A stretch of 64,000 bases of DNA from Curtobacterium guangdongense. GTDB lineage: Bacteria; Actinomycetota; Actinomycetes; Actinomycetales; Microbacteriaceae. Under the pieces are notes generated by a model. The model did no database searches. It was not told the DNA's origin and saw nothing but the letters and a program-made list of their open reading frames with translations. The stretch is from assembly GCF_049341845.1 (NCBI RefSeq), contig NZ_JBMPIT010000008.1:124001-188000 (forward strand), read 5' to 3'. Made by a program: the position numbers and the translations under genes. This document shows positions 49,465-57,990 of the stretch, piece by piece; positions within the stretch are counted from its first letter, which is position 1, and each line of letters opens with the position of its first letter.

Positions 49465-49614
49465 CCGGCCGCGCGGCCGCAGGTCTCTCGGTCGCGCACT
49501 CGGTTGAACAGCGTGAGCGGCAATCGCATCGGCTGTAGTCCGGTCGGGGATGGGGTAACGAGACGCAGCAGCGACCGCGGAGGCACGTGCTCAGTGGGCG
49601 CTATCGCTTGGGGC

Positions 49615-49902
49615 TCAGAGGGTGACGGTCTCAAATTCCAGGAGTTCCGCGCCGGTGGCAACGGGGTTGCTGCCGCCGTGGTGTGCGCCAGCCTGACCGG
49701 TGCGCCACGCCTGGTAGGAGTCCTCGTCAGCCCACGTCGAGACGACGAAGTAGCGCGACCCGCCGGCGGTGGGGCGAAGGAGCTCGAAGCTCTCGAAGCC
49801 AGGCTGCTTCTCGACGTCGTGGTTCCGGCCGACGAAGCGCGCTTCGAGGTCGGCGCTTTTGCCCTCGGGGACGGTGATGGCGTTGATCTTCACGACAGAC
49901 AT
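49615..49902 (-). CDS. Antibiotic biosynthesis monooxygenase (ABM) domain protein
   Basis: A 95-residue ferredoxin-like fold protein. KINAITVPEGKSADLEARF, ENHD-type NHDVEKQPGFESFELLRP, RYFVVSTWADEDSYQAWRTG and AHHGGSNPVATGAELLEFET follow the ABM/heme-degrading monooxygenase pattern. Members act on small aromatic molecules or heme. ATG 49902 has GAGAGG 6 nt upstream; the open frame beyond it is inside the next gene. It lies 20 bp after the CDF exporter gene on the same strand, so it is co-transcribed with it. Confidence 0.88.
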   Translation of the reverse strand: MSVVKINAITVPEGKSADLEARFVGRNHDVEKQPGFESFELLRPTAGGSRYFVVSTWADEDSYQAWRTGQAGAHHGGSNPVATGAELLEFETVTL

Positions 49903-49922
49903 GGTGTTCCTCTCAATGGTGG

Positions 49923-50951
49923 TCAGTGCTGATGCGCGTGGGCGGCGGGGGTGACCGTGAACTCGTCGACGTTGCCCATCGCCTCGTGCACGTGCTCGGC
50001 GGCGTGTTCCAGGATGTGTTCGGCGTCGTGGAGGGATGCTGCGGTGACCTCGACCGTGGCGGACCCGGTGAGGCGGTGGCCGACCCACCGGAGGCGGAGG
50101 TCCCGGACGGCCTCGACACCGGTGGTGTGTTCGAGAGCGTGCTCAGCCTTGCTCAGGAGGGCGGGGTCGATGGCGTCCATGAGGCGGGCTCCGATGGACT
50201 TCACCGTCCCCCAAAGCAGGACCATGATCGAGACGGAGATGAGCAGGCCGATGATCGGGTCCGCGATTGGGAAGCCGACTAGAACGCCGATCGCTCCGAG
50301 GACGACGGACAGGGAGGTGAACCCGTCGAGGCGGGCGTGCACGCCGTCCGCGACGAGGGCGGCGGAGCCGATCTTTTGGCCAACGCGGATGCGGTAGATC
50401 GCTACGGCCTCGTTGCCGGCGAAGCCGATCAGGCCGGCGGCGACGAGCAGCCACGGATTCTCGATGGGTCGCGGGTTGATGAACCGGTCGATGGCTTGCC
50501 AGCCGGCAACGACTGCGGAGAGGGCGACAACGAACACGATGAACATGCCCGCGAGATCCTCCGCGCGGCCGTACCCGTAGGTGTAGCGGCGGTTCGCCAC
50601 GCGACGGCCGAGAACGAACGCAATCCACAGCGGCACCGCGGTCAACGCGTCGGCGAAATTGTGGATCGTGTCCGCGAGGAGCGCGACCGAGCCGGTGAAC
50701 GCGACGATCACCGCTTGCAGCACGGTCGTGGCCAGCAGGATGAACAGGCTGATCTTCAATGCGCGGACGCCGGCGGTGCTGGCCTCCATCGCGTCGTCGA
50801 TCGAGTCCGCCGAGTCGTGCGTGTGCGGCACGAACAGGTCGTAGAGGAACCCCTTCACACCACCGTGCGGATGCGAGTACACGTGCTCACCGTGCTCGCC
50901 GTGGTCGTGGCCGTGGCCGGCGTGTACCGGTGGGTGGTTGTGTTCGGTCAT
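49923..50951 (-). CDS. Cation diffusion facilitator (CDF) family metal exporter
   Basis: A 342-residue membrane protein exporting divalent metals (typically Zn2+, Cd2+, Co2+) in exchange for protons. It has a His-rich N-terminus (HAGHGHDHGEHGEHVYSHPH), six helices, and transport-site motifs LLADTIHNFADALTAVPLW and LVADGVHARLDGFTSL (both HxxxD). A cytoplasmic ferredoxin-like C-terminal domain ends in AAHAHQH. It starts within the stop of the ArsR regulator gene (ATGA). The operon ArsR-CDF-ABM is a metal-resistance cassette carried by the island. Confidence 0.93.
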   Translation of the reverse strand: MTEHNHPPVHAGHGHDHGEHGEHVYSHPHGGVKGFLYDLFVPHTHDSADSIDDAMEASTAGVRALKISLFILLATTVLQAVIVAFTGSVALLADTIHNFADALTAVPLWIAFVLGRRVANRRYTYGYGRAEDLAGMFIVFVVALSAVVAGWQAIDRFINPRPIENPWLLVAAGLIGFAGNEAVAIYRIRVGQKIGSAALVADGVHARLDGFTSLSVVLGAIGVLVGFPIADPIIGLLISVSIMVLLWGTVKSIGARLMDAIDPALLSKAEHALEHTTGVEAVRDLRLRWVGHRLTGSATVEVTAASLHDAEHILEHAAEHVHEAMGNVDEFTVTPAAHAHQH

Positions 50952-51310
50952 GCGCGTTCCCGCTCCCCGCGGTGGTGCGGTGCCACACCAACGACATGCT
51001 CGGCCTGCTTCACAGCGTCGATGACCAGTTCCGAGGCGTGCTCGTCGGTCAGCCGGTAGAACACAGTCGTGCCTTCGCGACGAGTCGACACCATCCGGGC
51101 CAGGCGGAGCTTCGCCAGATGCTGCGACACCCCCGCAGGACTCTTGTCGACCACGTCAGCGAGATGGTTGACACTCATCTCCTCGGCGTTCCGCAGCGCG
51201 AGGATGATTCTTACCCGGGTGGCGTCTGCGAGCATCGCGAACACCTCGACCGCGAGCTCGACGTACTCGGACTCCGGGCTGAGCCCGCATGGTTGCTTGT
51301 CTACGTGCAC
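50948..51310 (-). CDS. ArsR/SmtB-family metal-responsive repressor
   Basis: A 120-residue winged-helix repressor: FAMLADATRVRIILALRNAE, HLADVVDKSPAGVSQHLAKL and RREGTTVFYRLTDEH. A late His-containing tail VKQAEHVVGVAPHHRGERE could be the C-terminal (alpha-5) metal site, as in CzrA/NmtR-type sensors. It controls the coupled exporter gene; metal identity is inference (Zn, Co, Ni or Cd). GTG 51310 has minus-strand -10 TAGTAT 6 nt away, hence leaderless. Confidence 0.92.
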   Translation of the reverse strand: MHVDKQPCGLSPESEYVELAVEVFAMLADATRVRIILALRNAEEMSVNHLADVVDKSPAGVSQHLAKLRLARMVSTRREGTTVFYRLTDEHASELVIDAVKQAEHVVGVAPHHRGERERA

Positions 51311-51316
51311 ACGCAG

Positions 51317-51322
51317 ATACTA
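51317..51322 (-). promoter_or_regulatory. -10 element of the arsR-CDF operon (leaderless)
   Basis: TAGTAT on the minus strand, 6 nt before the GTG. TTGATTGTG lies directly upstream of it and may form part of the operator. Confidence 0.55.
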
Positions 51323-51413
51323 CACAATCAACCGACCTGTGACGGCGTCTCGATAGTCGATCCCTGAGCGGGCGTGGGTCTGTCCGCAGGTCACCGCCGA
51401 CAGACCCATTTGG

Positions 51414-51863
51414 TCAGGCGCGCTCGACGGGCAACCAGAGCTCGCAGATGGCGGTGCTGAAGTCGTCAGCGCGTTCGAGTACCGCGACGATGGATGGTCC
51501 GGGTCGGAGCCGCCAGGGGTTTGACAGGAACCAGTCTGTCGCGGTCGCAGCCCATGCCTCCTGCAGTGCTGCCGGGTACTCGCCATCGGTGTGGAACACC
51601 GCCCACGTACCAGCCGGAACCTCGATCGTGTCGAGACCATCGCCCACCACAGTCGTGGCCGTCACGGCGACACCGTTCAGGTAAGTCAGCTCGCTGCCCT
51701 CGGTGTGATCCGGGTCCACGTCGGCGCTGATCTGGAGCAGGCCGCCCGGCTCGGTGTCGCTCATGGCTTTGAGGCGTGCGTGTTGTGCTGCCGGCAGCGA
51801 GGCGATGTGGGTTTGGATGTGCGGGTTGATACCCTTGCCGATCGCCGGCTCCGTGGCGTCCAC
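51414..51863 (-). CDS. GyrI-like effector-binding domain protein, probably 5'-truncated
   Basis: 149 residues ending in a GyrI-like/SOUL-type ligand domain: EPGGLLQISADVDPDHTEGS, VPAGTWAVFHTDGEYPAALQ and CELWLPVERA. The first 35 residues look like the linker of an AraC-GyrI regulator rather than a natural N-terminus. The start lies only 29 bp from the att-like repeat at the island edge, leaving no promoter. I infer loss of the DNA-binding part at integration or later. Confidence 0.65.
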   Translation of the reverse strand: MDATEPAIGKGINPHIQTHIASLPAAQHARLKAMSDTEPGGLLQISADVDPDHTEGSELTYLNGVAVTATTVVGDGLDTIEVPAGTWAVFHTDGEYPAALQEAWAATATDWFLSNPWRLRPGPSIVAVLERADDFSTAICELWLPVERA

Positions 51864-51885
51864 GCAGCATCGAGGCGACGCGCTA

Positions 51886-53514
51886 TCACACGGTGGATGT
51901 CGTCGGTTCTATCCCGGCAGCGGCCTCCGCGCTCGTCCCGAAGCGGTCGACGAGCTCCCGCTTCAGCACCTTCCCGCTCGGACCGAGGGGCAACGCGTCG
52001 AGCACGTGGACGGCACGCGGGTACTTGTACGCCGCGATCTCGCCGGCGACGAAGTCGATGAGTTCCTCCGGCGTCGCGGTGGCTCCGGGACGCAGCACCA
52101 CGGCGGCCTCGATCTCCTGCCCGTGCAGCTCGTGGGGAACACCGAACACCGCGGCCATCGTGACGTCGGGGTGGGTGGCGAGGACCTCTTCGACCTGCCG
52201 CGGGTACACGTTGTAGCCGTTCCGGATGATCATGTCCTTCGTCCGGTCGACGATCGTCAGGTAGCCGTCGTCGTCCTTCGTCCCGAGGTCTCCGGTCCGG
52301 AACCAGCCATCGACGATCGCCGCAGCGGTGTCCTCCGGCCGGTCGAGATACCCGTTCATCAGGTTGTGCCCACGGATGACGAGTTCGCCGATCGAGCCGT
52401 GTGGCAGGAGCGTGATCGAGTCGTGCACCTCGGGGTCGGCGATCTCCACGTCGACGCCCCAGACCGGGGTCCCGATGGTGCCGGGCCGCGGTGGGAGGCC
52501 GACGTGGTTGAACGTCGCGACCGGGGAGGTCTCGGTGAGCCCGTACCCCTCGTGGATGGGGGCGTCGTACACCTTCTCGAAGCGCTCCAGGACGGCCAGC
52601 GGCAACGAGGCACCGCCGGAGATCGCGTAGCGGAGGTGCGGGCGGGCCTCCGAGCGGGTGGCGGCGTCGAGCAGGGCGATGTACATCGTCGGGACGCCCA
52701 TGAACACCTCGCAGCCGTGTTCGACCATCGCGGCGAGGGCGGAGTCGCCGTCGAACTTCGGCAGCATGACGATCGTCGCCCCCACCCGGAAGCCGGTGTT
52801 CATCGTGCACGTCTGTCCGAACGTATGGAAGAGGGGCAGCGCCCCCAGCAGGACGTCGCCGCGGTGCATGTCGAACGTCGTCATGAGGTTCGTGTTGACC
52901 TGCTCGAGCAGGGAGAAGTGCGATCCCTCCGCACCCTTCGGCTTCCCGGTGGTCCCGCTCGTGTAGAGGATGGTCGCGGTGTCGAACGGGTCTCGCGGCG
53001 TGTAGGTCGTGAGCGGCTCGCTCGACGACGCCAGTGCCTCCAGTCGGTCGTGGGCCGGTGCTTCGTCGTCGGATGCCGGCGGTGCGAGGACCGTCAGGAC
53101 GTCGACGCCGGCCAGTTCCGCACCCGGTGCGCCCTCACCGAGCAGCGGGGCGGCGCACACCAACATCGTGGCGCCGCTGTCCCGGAGGATGTACTCGATC
53201 TCGTGACGCTTGAGCAGCGCGTGCACGGGGACGGCGACCGCGCCGAGGGCGAGGGTGGCGTAGTAGACGCGGGGGAAGTCCTCCACGTTCGGGACGAGCA
53301 TCGCGACCCGCGACCCCTCGCCCACGCCTCGGTCGCGGAGTGCCCCGGCGTAGGCAAGCGTCTGCGACCAGAGTTCGGCGTAGGTCGTCCGTCGGTCGCC
53401 GACGATGACGGCGACGTCGTCGGGGTACCGCGCGGCGGACTCGGCGAGGATCGCGGCGACCGAAGCGGTGGCCCGGGTCGGTCGGACGGCGGGTGCGGTG
53501 TTGGTGGTGGTCAT
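51886..53514 (-). CDS. AMP-dependent acyl-CoA synthetase/ligase
   Basis: A 542-residue adenylate-forming enzyme activating a carboxylate to acyl-CoA. P-loop ILYTSGTTGKPKGA, motif GYGLTETSPVA, DGWFRTGDLGTKDDDGY and the late KYPRAVHVLDALPLGPSGKV with the catalytic lysine of LKREL. ATG 53514 has GGAGG upstream. The last residues, GIEPTTSTV, are encoded by the displaced tRNA-Val fragment (51893-51920), so the original C-terminus has probably been altered. The downstream neighbour across the gap is an SDR in divergent orientation. Substrate: medium or long-chain acid by family, not certain. Confidence 0.93.
   Translation of the reverse strand: MTTTNTAPAVRPTRATASVAAILAESAARYPDDVAVIVGDRRTTYAELWSQTLAYAGALRDRGVGEGSRVAMLVPNVEDFPRVYYATLALGAVAVPVHALLKRHEIEYILRDSGATMLVCAAPLLGEGAPGAELAGVDVLTVLAPPASDDEAPAHDRLEALASSSEPLTTYTPRDPFDTATILYTSGTTGKPKGAEGSHFSLLEQVNTNLMTTFDMHRGDVLLGALPLFHTFGQTCTMNTGFRVGATIVMLPKFDGDSALAAMVEHGCEVFMGVPTMYIALLDAATRSEARPHLRYAISGGASLPLAVLERFEKVYDAPIHEGYGLTETSPVATFNHVGLPPRPGTIGTPVWGVDVEIADPEVHDSITLLPHGSIGELVIRGHNLMNGYLDRPEDTAAAIVDGWFRTGDLGTKDDDGYLTIVDRTKDMIIRNGYNVYPRQVEEVLATHPDVTMAAVFGVPHELHGQEIEAAVVLRPGATATPEELIDFVAGEIAAYKYPRAVHVLDALPLGPSGKVLKRELVDRFGTSAEAAAGIEPTTSTV
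51893..51920 (+). repeat. att-like direct repeat, right copy
   Basis: 27 of 28 nt match the 3' half of tRNA-Val; the single mismatch is T for G. It overlaps the last codons of the acyl-CoA ligase gene on the other strand. Confidence 0.8.
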
Positions 53515-53681
53515 GCGGTCCTCCGGCGACGTCGACGAGTGAGGTTCCACGATCCTACGGTTCTTGTTCGGAGCGGTTGTCGGGCGCGACGGGCCCGTGT
53601 AGGTTCTTCTCCATGCAGTGCTGCTGAGCCTTCTTCGATTCCCATCTGTGCGCCGATCCGGCGCGATTCGAGAGGTTCACC

Positions 53682-54548
53682 ATGTCCACAACGCTGCCCC
53701 TGCACGGCAAGACCGCCCTCGTCACCGGTGTCTCCCGACGCCGCGGCATCGGGTTCGCCGTCGCCACGAAGCTCGCCTCGCTCGGCGCGAGCATCGTCAT
53801 CCACCACCACCGCCCGCACGACCTCGACCTGCCGTGGGGCGGTGACGACCTCGACGCCGTCCGCGACGGGATCCGCGCCCACCTGACCGAGGGTGCACGG
53901 TTCGCCGACCTCGCCGCGGACCTGTCGGACCCGTCGATGATCGCCGGTGTGATCGACACGGCCGAGGGGCTCGCCGGCGGGCTCGACGTCCTGGTGTGCA
54001 ACCACGCCAAGAGCGGGGATGACGGCAGCATCCTCGACATGACCCCGGAGCGGCTCAGTGCCTTCTGGGAGGTGAACACCCGGGCGACGATGCTGCTCAC
54101 CGCGGAGTTCGCCCGCCGTCGGGCGCCGCAGACCGGGGAGCAGCGGCGTCCTGGCGACCGGATCACCGGCAACGGCCCGTACGCCGAGCCGCAGGGGCAC
54201 GTGTTCTGGATGACGTCCGGGCAGATCCACGGCGCCATGCGCGGCGAGGCCGCCTACGCCGCGAGCAAGGCAGCACTGGCCGGGGTCACCGCTACCGTCG
54301 CCGCCGACCTGCTGGAACTCGGGATCGTCCTCAACACGGTCAACCCGGGTCCGGTGAACACCGGGTACATGGACCCGGAGACGACGGACCGCTCGCTCGA
54401 GGGCCTCGATGAGTACCTCGCGAGCACGCCGTTCGGCCGGGTCGGACGTCCCGAGGACCCGGCAGAGCTCATCGCGTGGCTGTCGACGTCGGCCGGAGGC
54501 TGGGTCGTCGGGCAGGTGCTGACGAGCGACGGAGGATTCTCGCTCTGA
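53682..54548 (+). CDS. SDR-family oxidoreductase
   Basis: A 288-residue NAD(P)-dependent short-chain dehydrogenase. The cofactor motif is TGVSRRRGIG, the active-site Ser is in MTSGQIHG, and Tyr/Lys are in AAYAASKAALAG. ADLLELGIVLNTVNPGPVNTG follows. It resembles the FabG-like group that pairs with other modifying enzymes; substrate unknown. ATG 53682 has GAGAGG 6 nt upstream. The gap to the ligase gene (about 165 bp) should contain both promoters. Confidence 0.9.
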   Translation: MSTTLPLHGKTALVTGVSRRRGIGFAVATKLASLGASIVIHHHRPHDLDLPWGGDDLDAVRDGIRAHLTEGARFADLAADLSDPSMIAGVIDTAEGLAGGLDVLVCNHAKSGDDGSILDMTPERLSAFWEVNTRATMLLTAEFARRRAPQTGEQRRPGDRITGNGPYAEPQGHVFWMTSGQIHGAMRGEAAYAASKAALAGVTATVAADLLELGIVLNTVNPGPVNTGYMDPETTDRSLEGLDEYLASTPFGRVGRPEDPAELIAWLSTSAGGWVVGQVLTSDGGFSL

Positions 54549-54574
54549 CGGCAGAGCCTCCAGGTCGCCGGCCG

Positions 54575-54580
54575 TAGAGT
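54575..54580 (+). promoter_or_regulatory. -10 element of the epimerase-like gene (leaderless)
   Basis: TAGAGT ends 7 nt before GTG 54588. A half GGAGGC repeat (GAGCCTCCAGG, 54554-54564) lies just upstream. Confidence 0.5.
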
Positions 54581-54587
54581 CGACCGC

Positions 54588-55427
54588 GTGCACGTCGTCA
54601 TCGCCGGCTGCGGCGACCTCGGGACCGCCGCCGGACTCCGCTTCCACCAGGCCGGTCACACCGTGGTCGGCCTGCGCCGCAGCCCCGAACTGCTCCCGGC
54701 GTGGATCGAGGGACGCGCCGTCGACCTCCGGCACGACGCCCCGGTCATCGACGCCGACACGGATGTCGTGGTCCTCGCGCTCGCCGCGGGCAGCCGGGAC
54801 GCCGAGACGTACCGGGCGACCTACGTCGACGGACTCCGGCACCTGCTCGACGGCGTCGATGCGTCCGGAGTCTCCCCACGCATCGTCGTGGTGTCCTCCA
54901 CCGCGGTGTACGGCGGAGACGGTGTCATGACGGAGGACACGCCCGCCACCGGTGGCACCGTGACCGCCGACGTCCTGCTCGAGGCGGAGCACCTGCTCCG
55001 CGAGCGGGCACCGGGCGCGACCCTCGTCCGCCTCTCCGGGATCTACGGACCGGGGCGCACCCGCTTGATCGACCAGGTGCGGTCCGGCAGGGCCACCGTC
55101 GTCCCGGAAGGGGATCGCTCGCCGATGACGAACCGGATCCACCGCGACGACGCCGCAGCGGCACTGGTGCACCTCGCGACGCTCGACGCCGCACCGCCAC
55201 TCGTCATCGGCACGGACGACGAGCCCGTCCGCCGCGACGAGGTGCTGCGGTTCCTCGCCGCAGAGCTCGGTGCCGGACCCCTGCCCGAGGCGCCTGCCGA
55301 CGTCCCGGTGACGGACAAGCGCCTGTCGAGCGCGCTCCTGAAGTCCACCGGGTTCTCGTTCCGGTACCCGACCTACCGCGAGGGGTACCGCGCCGTCATC
55401 GCCGGGGACGGCATCCCGTACGCCTGA
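54588..55427 (+). CDS. NAD-dependent epimerase/dehydratase family protein (YeeZ-like)
   Basis: A 279-residue extended-SDR protein: VVIAGCGDLGTAAGLRFHQA (G-x-G-x-x-G), VVSSTAVYGG, LVRLSGIYGPGRTRLID and NRIHRDDAAAALVHL. The catalytic Tyr-x-x-x-Lys is not obvious (YGGDG), as in other YeeZ-type members. Substrate unknown. GTG start with a leaderless -10. Confidence 0.85.
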   Translation: MHVVIAGCGDLGTAAGLRFHQAGHTVVGLRRSPELLPAWIEGRAVDLRHDAPVIDADTDVVVLALAAGSRDAETYRATYVDGLRHLLDGVDASGVSPRIVVVSSTAVYGGDGVMTEDTPATGGTVTADVLLEAEHLLRERAPGATLVRLSGIYGPGRTRLIDQVRSGRATVVPEGDRSPMTNRIHRDDAAAALVHLATLDAAPPLVIGTDDEPVRRDEVLRFLAAELGAGPLPEAPADVPVTDKRLSSALLKSTGFSFRYPTYREGYRAVIAGDGIPYA

Positions 55428-55457
55428 GCAGCGGGTACCGGATCAGCCGGCCTCGGA

Positions 55458-56444
55458 TCAGCGGTTGACGGCGGCCATCCCCGCGGCGTCGTACCGGTCG
55501 CCGGCGACACCGACCCGGTCGGCCAGTCCGTCCAGGTCGGCGACGTCGTCCACGGAGAGCGCGATCGCCGTCGCGCCGGCGTTCTCGTCGATGCGCTCCG
55601 TGCGGCGCGTCCCGGGGATCGGGGCGATGAACGGGCGCTTGGCGAGGAGCCAGGCGAGCGCGATCTGCCCGGGCGTCGCGCCACGAGTGTCGGCGAGGGT
55701 CCGTACCGCGTCGATGAGGGCCTGGTTCGCGGCGAGGTTCTCGGTCTCGAACCGCGGCACCTTCCCGCGGATCTCACCCTCACCGAACGACGTCCCCGCG
55801 GCGATGGTGCCGGTCAGGAAGCCCTTGCCGAGCGGGCTGAACGGCACGAAGCCGATGCCGAGCTCCGCGCAGGTCGGCAGCACCGCGGGTTCCGGGTCGC
55901 GCGTCCACAGCGAGTACTCGCTCTGCACAGCGGTCACCGGGTGCACGGCATGCGCGCGACGGATGGTCTCCGCCGCCGCCTCGGAGAGCCCGAAGTGCTT
56001 GACCTTGCCCTCGGCGACGAGTTCGCCCACGGTTCCGGCGACGTCCTCGATCGGCACGTCGGGGTCGACGCGGTGCTGGTAGTACAGGTCGATCGCGTCG
56101 ATGCCGAGTCGGCGGAGTGAGCCCTCGGCTGCTTCGCGGATGTGCTCGGGGCGCGAGTTCACGCCCACCGACTTGCCGCCCACGATGTCGAAGCCGAACT
56201 TCGAGGCGACGACCACTTGGTCGCGGATCGGTCGGATCGCGTCACCGACGAGTTCCTCGTTGTCGTACGGGCCGTACACCTCTGCGGTGTCGATGAACGT
56301 CACGCCGTGTTCGACGGCGTACCGCAGCACGCCGATCATGTCGTCGCGGTCGCCGGGGTTCGGGCCGTAGCTCTGGGACATGCCCATCGCGCCGAGTCCG
56401 ATCGCGGAGACCTCGAGGCCCTGGCCGAGTGTCCTGGTGTGCAT
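55458..56444 (-). CDS. Aldo/keto reductase
   Basis: A 328-residue NADPH-dependent carbonyl reductase with TIM-barrel fold. The tetrad is visible as Asp in FIDTAEVYGPYDNEEL (with its Tyr), Lys in VVASKFGF and His in DLYYQHRVDPDVPIED. C-terminal cofactor segment PIPGTRRTERIDENAGA. ATG 56444 has GAGAGGAG about 6 nt upstream; 19 more codons are open without similarity. It belongs to the AKR13-like group with unknown natural substrate. It is convergent with the epimerase-like gene. Confidence 0.93.
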   Translation of the reverse strand: MHTRTLGQGLEVSAIGLGAMGMSQSYGPNPGDRDDMIGVLRYAVEHGVTFIDTAEVYGPYDNEELVGDAIRPIRDQVVVASKFGFDIVGGKSVGVNSRPEHIREAAEGSLRRLGIDAIDLYYQHRVDPDVPIEDVAGTVGELVAEGKVKHFGLSEAAAETIRRAHAVHPVTAVQSEYSLWTRDPEPAVLPTCAELGIGFVPFSPLGKGFLTGTIAAGTSFGEGEIRGKVPRFETENLAANQALIDAVRTLADTRGATPGQIALAWLLAKRPFIAPIPGTRRTERIDENAGATAIALSVDDVADLDGLADRVGVAGDRYDAAGMAAVNR

Positions 56445-56529
56445 GCGTGCTCCTCTCGTCGAGATCCACGCTACGGACGCGGCGTGCGCGGAAGGAGTCA
56501 CGGACAGGACACCCCAGCGCGAGAGCCGG

Positions 56530-57390
56530 CTAGCGCAACCAGGGATCCTCTGGTCGTGTTCCTTCCCGGAACCCGAAGTGTTCGAGCATCGCCATCGCCT
56601 CCGGGAAGTGCGCCGCGAGCGTCCCCTCCTCGTGCGAGTCGCTCCCGAACGTCACGGCGCGACCGCCCTCGTCGCGCCACCACTCGGGAATCCACGGCCA
56701 CAACCGCCTCGTGTTCATCTCCAGCGCGCGCCCCGACCCGGCGATCGCGCGCATCGCCGTCCGGAACCGCTCCTCGAACCGCCGCGGGTCGAACGGCCCG
56801 GCTGACTCCGACGGCCACGTGCGCGCCGCGTAGTCGATGTGCGTGAAGACCTCGAACGAGTCCGAGCCGGCGACCATGCGGGGGATCTCGTCGAGGTAGG
56901 CCCACATCACCTCGTCGGGATCGCGTTGGTGGAAGAGCGTGACGGGCTCGGTCCGGTCACCGTCCGTGAACGGCAGCATGTGCAGGGATCCGTTGACCCG
57001 GTCGATCGCACCGGATCGGAGCACGTCGGCCGCCGCCGCGTCCCAGACGTGGGGCTGCCCGAACTCCACCCCGGTCAGGATCCGGAGCGCGGGAAACGCC
57101 CGGCGGCACCGGTCGATCGACTCGAGGTACCCGTCGAGGTCGAACGGCGGCAGGCGCACGTGGTTCGTCTCGTCGACCAGGGCTTCCTCGTGGCCGTCCA
57201 TGTCGCCTGGTTCGACCCGCCACCGGTCCTCGAAGTCCAGGTGCTCGGTGAAGACGAGCGCGGGCAGACCGATCCGGACAGCACGAGCACACGTCCGCTC
57301 CATCAGCCCGACGGATGCCGGATCGGTCGCGGCGTCCCACGACCACTCGCTGTGCACGTGGGCATCCGCGGTGAGCCTCATGCCGGCCAT
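56530..57390 (-). CDS. PHP-domain phosphoesterase (HisK-like)
   Basis: A 286-residue metal-dependent hydrolase of the PHP family. Motif I TADAHVHSEWSWD, then FTEHLDFEDRW (motif II), GVEFGQPHVWDA, VFTHIDYA, EMNTRRLW and GSDSHEEGTLAAHF (motif IV). These supply the metal-binding His, Asp and Glu. The family includes histidinol phosphatases; without his genes around, the substrate here is open. The C-terminus is 29 bp from the AKR operon promoter. Confidence 0.9.
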   Translation of the reverse strand: MAGMRLTADAHVHSEWSWDAATDPASVGLMERTCARAVRIGLPALVFTEHLDFEDRWRVEPGDMDGHEEALVDETNHVRLPPFDLDGYLESIDRCRRAFPALRILTGVEFGQPHVWDAAAADVLRSGAIDRVNGSLHMLPFTDGDRTEPVTLFHQRDPDEVMWAYLDEIPRMVAGSDSFEVFTHIDYAARTWPSESAGPFDPRRFEERFRTAMRAIAGSGRALEMNTRRLWPWIPEWWRDEGGRAVTFGSDSHEEGTLAAHFPEAMAMLEHFGFREGTRPEDPWLR

Positions 57391-57414
57391 GCTGCCAGGA
57401 GACCCTCGTCGGCG

Positions 57415-57984
57415 TCACTCAGTGCCGTGCCCGTCCAGCAGGCTCGACGCCACCGCCCGCGCCACACCGGTGTCGGCATCGGCGTCCCGGAGGCGCATGG
57501 CGAGCGCCCCGGAGACGACGAGCGTCAGCTGCTCGCCGAGCGCCGTTGCCCGACCGCCCACGAGGGGCACCGCCAGCTCCGTGAGCCGCGTGCGGAGACC
57601 CGACGTCTCTGCATCGAGCACGACGCGGATCTCCGACGGCGCATCGGCGTACTCGGACGCGGTGCCGAGGAACGCGCACCACCGTGACGCCGCCGAGCGG
57701 GTGCGGTAGTCGTCGAGTGCGTCGAAGACCGCCAGCAGCCGGCTCCGCGCACCGGTCTGCCGTTCGACCGCAGTAGTCCACGTCGCCTCCCAGTCCAGCC
57801 GGCGCCGCTCGAGGGTGGCGGCGACGAGTGCCTCCTTGCTCGGGTACCCCCGGTAGAGCGTGGCGGACGAGACCCCGGCACGCTCCAGGACCGCGTCCAC
57901 CGAGGTCGCCGCGATGCCGTGCGTGAAGAACAGGTCCTCAGCGGCGTCGAGGAGCTTCTGCTCGGTTCCTGCACGCATGGCCAT
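57415..57984 (-). CDS. TetR-family transcriptional regulator
   Basis: A 189-residue repressor: helix-turn-helix AEDLFFTHGIAATSVDAVLE, then RAGVSSATLYRGYPSKEALV. The ligand domain has ASRWCAFLGTASEYADAPSE and a Leu/Ala-rich last helix. It is divergent from the MFS transporter, whose start overlaps a 12-bp palindrome. This is the standard layout of a local efflux repressor. The minus-strand -10 TAGGGT lies 6 nt before ATG 57984; the alternative ATG at 57978 is less consistent with it. Confidence 0.92.
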   Translation of the reverse strand: MAMRAGTEQKLLDAAEDLFFTHGIAATSVDAVLERAGVSSATLYRGYPSKEALVAATLERRRLDWEATWTTAVERQTGARSRLLAVFDALDDYRTRSAASRWCAFLGTASEYADAPSEIRVVLDAETSGLRTRLTELAVPLVGGRATALGEQLTLVVSGALAMRLRDADADTGVARAVASSLLDGHGTE

Positions 57985-57990
57985 GTCAGC

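Larger units (their letters stand above)
43301..51892. mobile_element. Decayed genomic island integrated at tRNA-Val
   Basis: The 8.6-kb stretch between intact tRNA-Val and the displaced copy of its 3' half. It carries accessory genes in mixed orientation: PEP mutase-like enzyme, unknowns, PadR pair, APH-like kinase, ABM protein, CDF exporter with ArsR regulator and GyrI-like domain. There is at least one frameshifted remnant and AT-richer patches (46915-46970, 47620-47660). No integrase, transposase, relaxase or replication gene is recognisable, so if it is an element it has lost its mobility genes. Confidence 0.65.

Noticed and set aside
48805..49661. Minus-strand frames opposite the island pseudogene
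   Set aside because: Ser/Arg-rich shadow composition without motifs; the plus-strand frames look more protein-like.
43301..51892. Integrase, transposase or toxin-antitoxin pair in the island
   Set aside because: I examined every plausible frame on both strands and recognised none; the PadR/membrane pair and ArsR/CDF pair explain the regulators.
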